Shown: piece after piece, positions 57,321 to 64,000 of the stretch
Layout of the letters: the number at the start of each line of letters is the position of its first letter
Numbering within the stretch: position 1 is the stretch's first letter
Source: Karalla daura
Taxonomy: Eukaryota; Chordata; Actinopteri; Chaetodontiformes; Leiognathidae
Assembly: GCA_029224185.1 (NCBI GenBank)
Contig: CM055207.1
Coordinates: 14,153,791-14,217,790 of the forward strand
Length of the DNA: 64,000 nucleotides
Direction of reading: 5' to 3'
The notes under the pieces: model-generated
Seen by the model: the letters and a program-made list of their open reading frames with translations, nothing else
What the model was told of the DNA's origin: nothing
Databases searched by the model: none
Program-made: the position numbers and the translations under genes

Positions 57321-59560
57321 GCAAAATTAATTGGAGAGAAGCCCTAATCTGTCTGCTTGAAATGTCACCCCTGTATTGTGATGCCTGCACTGACACAGAG
57401 CCACACAAGAGGCAGCGACAGAGGGGAGAGCAAATGAGAGAAATGCAAAGGAAGAGGGAGGGAGAGGAAATAATAAGGCACGAAATGAAAAGCAAAGGGG
57501 AGCGAGGGATGACCTATACATCATTGTCAGATATCAATAATTCTCAAAGGGTCTGTACTTGTCTACGCAGGTTTTAACCTCAGCATTACCCTACACTGAT
57601 AACCGATTACGAATCATTCATATTGAGGGCTTTTCAGCTGTGTCTCTGAGCTTCCATTATAAAAGTCATCCAGTGAAAGGCTTGCTGAAACCTCAACGCT
57701 GCTCCTGTCGGAGATAAGCCGGACATCTGTTGTTCTCCTCTGCTTGTTATGCAGGCCTGTATGTTCAGAGAAGTGGTCAAGTTCACACATGCAAGATGTA
57801 ACTGGGAAAGTACCAGAAGATCAAAGTGTGATTATCCTGCAGTCTGGTGTTTGGAGTCAGGCTCTATCCGACAAGTCGTTTTCCAAATGTCACTGCCTCC
57901 CCCAGGGAGCCTCCAGAGAATACAGATGACTGAGACAGAAAGTTATGTTGTACATTTCCACTCTCTCTTTACTGCCTGTTTATCTGTGACAAGTATATAT
58001 GATAGCTTGGGTGTTGAGTGGAAACAGAGTAGCCATTGCATAAAGCCAGAACACAATGTTGACATGTTTGGTTTGATTAACATGTAAAGTCTATAGAATC
58101 AACAGCAAAGTAAATATACAGCATTAACATACATTTTTATTTACATATATGTAGACTAAGGAAAGATTCAATTCAATTCAATTACCCTTCTGAATGTATG
58201 AGTCCAAGCAAGAATATTGTTGGCTGGTTGAACTGTGATTGCTTATGAATCACGTCTTCTTAGACATCAGCCGGCTCTGAGGCAATATATCCAGTCTCGT
58301 CTGAAGCCCATGTTTAACAGGAGCAGCAAATGAAACAACGATGACTAATAATGGGTGCATCATAAGATCTGAGCGCTGATTTCAGAAGCATGTTCAGCAG
58401 CGATTATTCCTCTCTCTTCCCATCTCGTTCTGTGCGGCCGCGTAATGACCCGACCTCTGCTGTCCACCCACGCTCCATCTCGCCGGACAACATGTGAGAC
58501 GGACAAAAAGGCTCAACACCTCCGAGCCACCAGCCGTCGCTCACATGCCGGGTGAGCAAATGTCTCCAGACTTTCCTTTTTGCGTCGGCGCCGCAGATTG
58601 TTTTGTTTTGCTGTCTTGTGCATTTCAAATTATTTTTGCATCCTTTGTTGTCGCTCGCTCATTGTGTTGCGATGAACAACTATTTTCCAATTTACCTTGG
58701 TTGAGGGCGTTGGCAACAAAGGATGTCATCTCGTTGCATCATGCTCGTCAAAGACTTTTAATTAATTGTCGGTCTCTTGATCATTAGTGGCGTTAGAAGA
58801 AACACACCTTTGTCCTTGTTACTAAAAGCTTTATTGAAAGTTTCACTTTAGACGTGTCACTGCTTCTCCTCCACCATCTGGTCGTCTCCATCACGCTCCA
58901 GGAGGTGTTGGGGTTATGCTGTTTTTTATTTCCTGACACATCATTAAGCTCACTTGTTTGTTTTTGTATCACGATGAGAAAATTACAATTATTTTACATG
59001 ATTCATAAACCGCTTAATTACAAATATACAATATTTTGCATGACTGAATACCGTAGCGCTGTGATAAGGCAGTTCGTAGAATAACTCAAATAAATGTAAT
59101 CTTTTACCAAGAGATGTAAAAGGTCATTAGAGGTCATTTCTATGACCTTGCCTAAAAAGGTTTCTAGTTTTTAATGAGACTGGATGCTAGGATGTAGAGA
59201 AGCATGGATCAAGTCAGAGCTCATTCAGTTTCGGAGCATGTCTCATTCTGGTTTCGCAGTGTGACATTAGTCTTCTTTGCATGTTTTATGTACAATTACC
59301 AGACATTGAATTTGTTTATGTTGAATAAATTACTGTAATTATGGAACCATTAAATTAAAGAGAGAGCTTAGCAGATGAATTACATATTCTGAATATCCTG
59401 TTTCTGATGAAGCAACCATATGGCGTGCCTCTCGTGGAAAGTGTTGCAGGATGCTGAGAGGACCCGAGAAAAGCTTGTGCAATGTCCAGGGTTATGTTCT
59501 GTAATTGGAAACAAACACAAAAAAACAACCATATTAGTCAACAAAAAGATGCAAAATGGA
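57321..59560. other. Noncoding, mixed
   Basis: No gene called. 57,600-57,690 has ACCGATTACGAATCATTC and CCATTATAAAAGTC and may be a small regulatory islet. An ATTCA pentanucleotide runs three to four times at 58,166-58,183. The minus-strand frame at 58,404-58,628 and the plus-strand frame at 58,494-58,787 oppose each other and neither has a domain. 58,960-59,400 is AT-rich. Confidence 0.45.
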
Positions 59561-59574
59561 CTCTCTCTCTCTCT

Positions 59575-59648
<74 letters not shown>

Positions 59649-59700
59649 GTGTATATATATATATATATATACATCCATATACTCAATTATATATACTCAG
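59561..59700 (+). repeat. (CT)n followed by long (TA)n
   Basis: CT repeats at 59,561-59,576 lead into about 30 TA units (59,579-59,639), then broken TA text to 59,700. A pure TA tract of this length is self-complementary and can extrude as a cruciform. It begins only about 80 bases from the predicted donor of the coding exon at 59,780-60,009, within its presumed intron. Confidence 0.95.
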
Positions 59701-59779
59701 TTACAAAAGCAAAAAGGTATTCAGTTTTGAAAGTTGATGGTTGTGTGTGATGAGCTGCAGCTGCAGAGCTGGCACGTAC

Positions 59780-60009
59780 CACACAAACATGCGGATGCAC
59801 ATCCCGCACATGGCGATGACGCTGGAGATCTGCAGGGCCCGGCCGCACTCTCCGCTCATCAGACAGTCCCTGGTGCGCAGGCAGCACGTGGGACAACTGC
59901 TGCCCGAGCTGCGACTCTCCGTCTCCCCGTGCCTCTCCGGCTGCGTTTGCCTCGTCTCGTGACGATTATCGTACTTTTCATCCCATTCCTCGCTCGCACC
60001 TTTTCCCAT
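59780..60009 (-). CDS. Probable first coding exon, membrane protein-like, unidentified
   Basis: This is the best coding signal in the window. The start codon at 60,009 has G at -3 and +4 (GTCATGG). The frame runs 76 codons to a donor-like site, TG/GTACGTG, with the exon ending at 59,780 in phase 2. Residues 1-38 are polar and charged, starting MGKGASEEWDEKYDN. Residues 39-55 contain a CPTCC cluster and further cysteines. From about residue 57 a mostly hydrophobic segment begins (ALQISSVIAMCGMCIRMF). Codons in the second half nearly all end in C or G (CTG, ATC, GTC, GCC, TGC), as real exons of GC-rich genes do. The layout suggests a cytosolic N-terminus followed by a membrane or signal-anchor segment, with a possible palmitoylated cysteine cluster. 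I do not recognise the family. Upstream, the frame stays open to 60,078, preceded by the pyrimidine-rich acceptor-like TTCTCCTCACAG, so an internal exon 59,780-60,078 is the alternative. Confidence 0.45.
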
Positions 60010-60110
60010 GACGCTTTGTTTTGTTTGCCAACGGGCAGATGGTGTAAATAGTGTGGTTGGAGGGGAGCTGGACGGGAGCTGTGAGGAGAAACGGGAAGAA
60101 TTGGTTTACA
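60010..60110 (-). promoter_or_regulatory. Upstream flank of the coding exon: 5' UTR or acceptor
   Basis: On the minus strand, a pyrimidine-rich tract ending CTCACAG (AG at 60,080-60,079) is followed 11 bases later by a second AG (CGTCCAG). The 70 bases before the start codon lack the third-position bias of the exon, which fits an untranslated leader. If an upstream coding exon ending in phase 2 (such as 60,779-60,901) were spliced here, the second AG would keep the coding frame, while the first would shift into a frame that meets TGA after about 70 codons. No TATA box is evident. Confidence 0.3.
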
Positions 60111-60778
60111 GTGGCTAACAAGATTAACACTAGCTTTCAGCCCGGATTATAAATGTTTTTTTGCATGGTTAATGCTCGTTGCTGATCTGTGTCTGTAGTT
60201 TTAGATCCACGGAACAAAACAGGAGTATGGCCTCGATAAGCTCTAAAAAACATAGCTTAACTGCTTAAAAAAAAGAATGAATAATGTCTGTTTTCACATT
60301 TAATATGTTCAGTGACTTTTAAATGCAGACATCAACTAACAAAACCACGGATATCATATCGTGTTAAATATATTCATTTCTGCAGTAAAGTTAGGGCTTT
60401 TACATAGCGGTCGATGGGAACAGAGTTGCTTTTGAAGTCTCATTCGACATTTGTGGGGTCGCAGTTTGCGGCGATTCACTTCATATTTGAACTCAATCAA
60501 TCACAGCATTCAAGGATACCATATTAATGCGTATGAAGCAGCATTTATGTGAATATGCTCTCTAGTATCTGAGTGGTCTTGATGTAAATATCCAAACACA
60601 GCGCTGTTGGATCGACTCTGAATAACATGCGTCACCTGAGCCGGAGTTATCGCAGACACCAGACGGACTGCACCCTTTAACAATGGCAGCATCCAGGACC
60701 GTGTCACTGCGGCGTGGTTTTGTTTTGTGTTGTGGGCTCGGACTTGGCAACGAGTGCTGTGATTCACTCTGCGCTCAC
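60111..60778. other. Noncoding between the two exon candidates
   Basis: Mostly AT-rich and featureless. Near 60,620-60,706 the minus strand reads a short protein-like run (DTVLDAAIVKGC) ending at a donor-like CAG/GTGACG, but its acceptor lacks pyrimidines and would leave an intron of only about 70 bases after 60,779. I note it without calling it. Confidence 0.4.
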
Positions 60779-60901
60779 CGCACTCGCCTGGGTGTGCTCG
60801 GTGTCTCGGTTAGTGCTTTCACTTCTTCAGGAATGCTTGCAACTAACCAGTCTGCATTCTTACACATGTCAAGCACGTCTTTAAAATAGTCCTGGCGCAG
60901 C
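60779..60901 (-). CDS. Putative coding exon, unidentified protein
   Basis: Minus strand. Text ending CGTGCGTTCAG (AG at 60,903-60,902) gives an acceptor, and a donor CG/GTGAGC closes the exon at 60,779. It is 123 bases, entering with one base of a split codon and leaving in phase 2. The 40 whole codons translate to a soluble, amphipathic, helix-like peptide (LRQDYFKDVLDMCKNADW, then LVASIPEEVKAL) followed by a Thr/Pro/Arg-rich end (TETPSTPRRV). If unspliced, the frame ends one codon later at TGA, so it could also be a terminal exon. I do not recognise the protein. It lies 5' of the exon at 59,780-60,009 on the same strand and could belong to the same gene or to a different one. The acceptor's pyrimidine tract is only moderate. 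Confidence 0.35.
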
Positions 60902-61079
60902 CTGAACGCACGAGAACATGAATAGGCTGTTTAGCATGATCTGAATGAGAAATCAGTTGTGCTGGACGGGCCACAGTATGCTCACTCACAGTCAGTGAGA
61001 CGCAGACTCAGGTAAATCTGTATATGGGGCCGTTAGTCCTGGAAACAACAGAGAAAACCATACTACTCTGTGCACACAG
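60902..61079. other. Intronic or intergenic, splice-like signals only
   Basis: On the minus strand TCTCTGTTGTTTCCAG (ending near 61,037) is a good acceptor-like sequence, and a GTGAGTGAG donor-like word follows about 49 bases on. All three frames of the enclosed segment contain stops, so I do not call an exon. Confidence 0.35.
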
Positions 61080-61570
61080 CCGCTCACTTTCATTAAGGAG
61101 GAGCCATCTTCCTCAAGTGTGAATCATTAACGCGGCGGTCTTAACTTAAGCCCCTTTATGAACACTTTATTGAGTGAAGTCACATTGATTTGACAGGTTA
61201 ACAATTCTTCCACAGTGATGATCATTTCTCCTGCCAGGAGCTGAAGCCCCGTGTTTTAACTGTCGGATACAATTGCTCCCCACAGACATTATCAGATATT
61301 AAGTGATAACCCTGATGGTGAAATAACATCTTATCTGTGCCATCCGGTGGCTCCCCCATTTATTACCACTGACAGTAAATTAGATTGCTGGCATCTGGAG
61401 GGTACACTGGCATTTTGGGCACACCTTTTCCATCTCATTCCGCTTTCAAAACTCCGTCGCCTCTCAGTCATAAGTAATGAAATTCCATCAGTTTCTTTGG
61501 CCGTGAAAGCGACTCAGAAAGGAAGTGAGAAATGGCCATTAAGTGGAATGAAAAGGAGTAATGGTCTTAC
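61080..61570. promoter_or_regulatory. Candidate conserved noncoding block
   Basis: Repeat-free text with CTTTCATTAAGGAGG near 61,088, GAATCATTAACGCGG near 61,122, GACATTATCAGATATTAAG near 61,285, CCATTTATTACC near 61,358 and GGCCATTAAGTGG near 61,531. A 138-codon plus-strand frame starting at 61,347 runs through the right half without domain or codon bias. Texture-based call. Confidence 0.28.
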
Positions 61571-62459
61571 CCTGCGCTTTCAGAGAGGCCTCTCTGTCGG
61601 TCCGAATCTCCCTTCTTTGTCGAGTGGTAGAGCAGCGAACACACACACGCCTCCACCCTTTAAGACACTCACACACCGGTATGAACAACAAACTGCGTGT
61701 CTTTCTCTAAGCTTCGGATTACTTCCACAGAGCAGGTGTGTCTTCAGGTTGGACAGGTTTTAACCCAAAGCGACTGCCCCGATGTCAGAGATTTTATTGA
61801 CAATAAACAAGCCAGAGATTCTGTGCTGTGCCTGAAAGAGGCACAGAATGAAAAAAAAAGCAAGAATAAAGTGAAGGAAAACAAGAACGACTGGTTTACA
61901 ACACAAGATGAAGACCAGCTCTCAGGCCTGATTATGGGCAAATGTTTGTTTCTGTAGTGTTAAATCCACAGAATAAAACATGAACTCGGCCTCCTGAGTC
62001 AACCACAGGTTTATGAAGAGACCGTGTGAAGGTCGGTGATGCTGAGCAGGGAAAACAAACATTTTAAAAAAGGAACAAGCCAGTTGGCCTTCAAATTTAA
62101 GTTTTAATGTTTTTCAAAATGAGTTATATAAAAGCGGTGAGAAATAGAGGCCCGGTGTTTCACAACATGTTTTAGTTATATTTGTTTTTTTTAGACTACA
62201 CTTGAAGATTATAACAGAGATGTATGGGAGCAAAACTCTCTTTTAGCTTCACTTTTAGCCTTTTAGCAGCAACTTGTGGCACTTTGCCTCATATGGTTGC
62301 TGAAACTTAATCAAACATGGCGGAAAAAGATCAAGTCGTGAACATTTGACAAAGAAAAAAAGCGTTGCAATATTTGATATAACAAGCGTCATTCATGGGA
62401 GTATGATTTGCATCTGAGAGGTCAAAAGCTCTTTGCTCGATATAATTAGACAGATGGAT
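61571..62459. other. Noncoding, nothing definite
   Basis: A short CA tract lies at 61,639-61,650. The plus-strand frame at 61,697-61,957 (86 codons) becomes Lys/Glu/Asn-rich over A-rich DNA and has no domain. I cannot rule out an exon there but see no splice framing. The rest is AT-rich. Confidence 0.4.
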
Positions 62460-62790
62460 AAACTAAACTGTCTGAGTCCGTTTAAAATAAAGTGAAATTT
62501 GCCGTTTCATTTGCATAATTCCTTCAATTAATTCATCTCCACACACAATCACATTGTCTCCTAATAGTCAATAACTAATACATTTATCCACAGCAGAGCA
62601 GAACATGCTCGCAAGTGACTTGCTCACTGTTGCTGTGGAAATGCAATCAAGTTTTAATAAATAATTACAGGGCGTAATTAATTGATTAGACAGCACATTT
62701 CATTACATGATGAACAATGATGAATTGAGAAAAGCAATTCACAGAGGCAATTAATGCACAAGCCGTTTGAATATATTCCAAGAAACAGAG
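62460..62790. promoter_or_regulatory. Strongest candidate conserved noncoding element
   Basis: About 330 bases without tandem repeats or open frames and with very dense regulatory words: a reverse octamer ATTTGCAT (62,509-62,516), CTTCAATTAATTC (62,522), CCTAATAGTC, CTAATACATTTATCC, TTTTAATAAATAATTAC (62,653), GGCGTAATTAATTGATTAG (62,671; overlapping homeodomain and PBX/HOX-type words), GAACAATGATGAATTGAG (62,712; SOX core) and GGCAATTAATGC (62,745). An inverted repeat, CCACAGCA at 62,588-62,595 with TGCTGTGG at 62,631-62,638, brackets its centre. This is the texture of deeply conserved vertebrate enhancers. It lies about 2.5 kb 5' of the coding exon candidates. Confidence 0.45.
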
Positions 62791-62895
62791 CGACTTACTG
62801 AACCCTTTATCATCTGTAAACGCTGCGATGTAAATGTTATTCATTTATGTCGTCTCAACAATGCATCCAAGTCGTGAATAGGAGCGGGGGGGAAA

Positions 62896-62900
<5 letters not shown>
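62791..62900. other. Noncoding spacer before a TG array
   Basis: I see nothing here beyond AT-rich text and a G-run at about 62,885-62,892. Confidence 0.5.

Positions 62901-62939
<39 letters not shown>
62901..62939 (+). repeat. (TG)n microsatellite
   Basis: Pure TG repeat, about 19 units. The minus-strand frame of 65 residues crossing it contains a long Thr-His run and is not called. Confidence 0.97.
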
Positions 62940-62940
<1 letters not shown>

Positions 62941-63444
62941 ACTGGGCATACTGGTGAAACCAGGAACTGTCTTCGGGGTAGTTGTGCGTGATTCGACAAT
63001 AACGTCATACAAAAGATCAGTGCTTCCTCCGCTCAAGGACACACAACTGGCACATGTACATTAGAGAAAAGAACAGTAATGAAATAAGAGAGCTGATCTA
63101 TATGGTCTGTTCCGCCTGTGAACGGCAGCGTGCATGGTGGACGCAGTCCGGGCTTTCTTGCGGATTATTCTTGCAAACTAAAAACCTCTTAAAATTAAAA
63201 GCATTTCACCTTGACTGATAAACAACCGAAACTCAGATTCCATTTATCAATATGAATCTCACTCAAGGCTGCTTGCTACTAATTGCCTCGTCTCACTGAT
63301 GAGTTTTTATCCCCACGAGAACTTATTTTTGCAGTCAGCGCTAAGGTAATCTCGGTGGAACATTTTCTAAATCTGAAACCTGTAACTAAAAAGCAGCCAG
63401 GCTATCGTGCTTTCCAATTCTTCTGTGTGACTGGATTTCATTTT
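62940..63444. other. Noncoding, nothing definite
   Basis: I see no gene here. 63,170-63,300 is AT-rich with CTACTAATTGCC and may be a small regulatory islet. Confidence 0.4.
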
Positions 63445-63725
63445 GGGCGACATGGTGGATTGGTTATTAGTACTGCTGCCTCACAACCAAATAAGGCCCG
63501 GGGTTCAAAACCCCATCAGACTGAGGGCTTTTCTATATGAAGTCATCCCGTCTGAAAACATGCATGTTTAGGCTAATTGGAGACTCTAGATCGACCCTAG
63601 GTGTGAGTCTGAGAGTGAATGCCGTGTTTGTCCAATGCAATGAACTGGAGACCCGTCCAGAGGATGTTCCCTGCCCCCATCCTACATATGCAGCAGATGA
63701 TGGATGGACAGACTGCAGTTCAGCA
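63445..63725 (+). mobile_element. tRNA-derived fish SINE, nearly full length, plus orientation
   Basis: The most complete copy. Its head is GGGCGACATGGTGG, then TTAGTACTGCTGCCTCACAA and CGGGGTTCAAAACCCC (box B). The body is AAAACATGCATGTTTAGGC, TAATTGGAGACTC and GGTGTGAGTCTGAGAGTGAATG. The tail is GGAGACCCGTCCAGAGG, TTCCCTGCCCCC and GATGATGGATGGACAG. It retains tRNA-like promoter boxes in recognisable form but is diverged. A TCTAG pentanucleotide array follows 60 bases later. Confidence 0.75.
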
Positions 63726-63787
63726 GCTGGGAAAAACAGCAGAAGAGACAAAGCGTGTACTGGTATCCAGTAGGAGGCAGTCTTGCT

Positions 63788-63812
63788 TCTAGTCTAGTCT
63801 AGTCTAGTCTAG
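63788..63812 (+). repeat. (TCTAG)5 pentanucleotide repeat
   Basis: Five exact TCTAG units followed by TCTACTGTACTG decay. Confidence 0.95.
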
Positions 63813-64000
63813 TCTACTGTACTGTTGCTGTCAAGTGGTTGAATGCTTCCCTCTCTCTTCAACTCAAAGCTGAAGGCGTCAAGAAGGAACACATTTGCCT
63901 TCTAAACGAGTTATGGTGTGCACACACGTGAAGGAGACAAACATTTATATCATATTCAAAAGAGGTCCTTAGAGCTGAGAGGAACTCGGGCTCTGCTGAC
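63813..64000. other. Noncoding right edge
   Basis: I see no gene or repeat in this last stretch. Confidence 0.5.

Noticed and set aside
60620..60706. Minus-strand protein-like run ending at CAG/GTGACG
   Set aside because: The acceptor lacks a pyrimidine tract and the intron from the exon at 60,779 would be only about 70 bases. Possible in compact fish genomes but unsupported.
60985..61040. Good acceptor and donor words on the minus strand around a 49-base segment
   Set aside because: All three reading frames across the segment contain stop codons.
61697..61957. 86-codon plus-strand frame with Lys/Glu-rich end
   Set aside because: The charged part comes from A-rich DNA, with no domain or convincing splice signals. 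Not excluded, but not supportable.
62845..63042. 65-codon minus-strand frame adjacent to the TG array
   Set aside because: Contains a long Thr-His run from the microsatellite. The remaining text has no domain or strong splice signals.

Overview
The window looks like vertebrate nuclear DNA, most probably from a teleost fish and perhaps a percomorph. This rests on several kinds of evidence: many long CA/TG microsatellites, scattered old tRNA-derived SINE copies of a type common in fish, non-LTR retrotransposon tails, and AT-rich stretches dense in homeodomain-, SOX- and POU-like motifs. There are no operons, ribosome binding sites, CRISPR arrays, rRNA genes or functional tRNA genes. The species and locus cannot be named from the sequence alone.

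The window is almost free of coding sequence. The only convincing coding signals lie near the right end on the minus strand. One is a GC3-rich, probably first coding exon (59,780-60,009, start codon in a strong Kozak context, hydrophobic segment at its end, donor site). The other is a 123-base exon-like open stretch (60,779-60,901) with a plausible acceptor and donor. I could not assign either to a family. If 59,780-60,009 is a first exon, part of the window to its left may be the gene's first intron; otherwise the window is an intergenic desert. The longer ORFs elsewhere are translations of microsatellites, homopolymers or GC-rich noncoding DNA.

Layout. 1-9.7 kb is CpG-rich with many AT-rich islets, a 25-C run and a strong orphan CpG cluster (8.28-8.7 kb). 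9.7-13 kb holds two of the better candidate conserved noncoding elements (11.2-11.8 kb and 12.6-12.9 kb). 13-24 kb mixes retrotransposon debris with a few candidate elements. 24.3 kb has a compact SOX/SOX/POU motif cluster. 26-28 kb and 32-33.2 kb hold further candidate elements. 33-41 kb has the LINE fragment, several SINEs and the longest CA array. 41-48 kb is again rich in candidate elements, including a nuclear-receptor-like palindrome at 44.33 kb. 48-57 kb has perfect hairpins, a CCAAT/GC-box cluster and microsatellites. 59.5-61 kb holds the coding signals. 62.46-62.79 kb is the best-looking candidate enhancer-type element.

The most economical reading is a regulatory landscape, either an intron or a gene desert, with dispersed enhancers for a developmental gene. 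All regulatory calls are inferences from composition and motifs; cross-species alignment would decide them.
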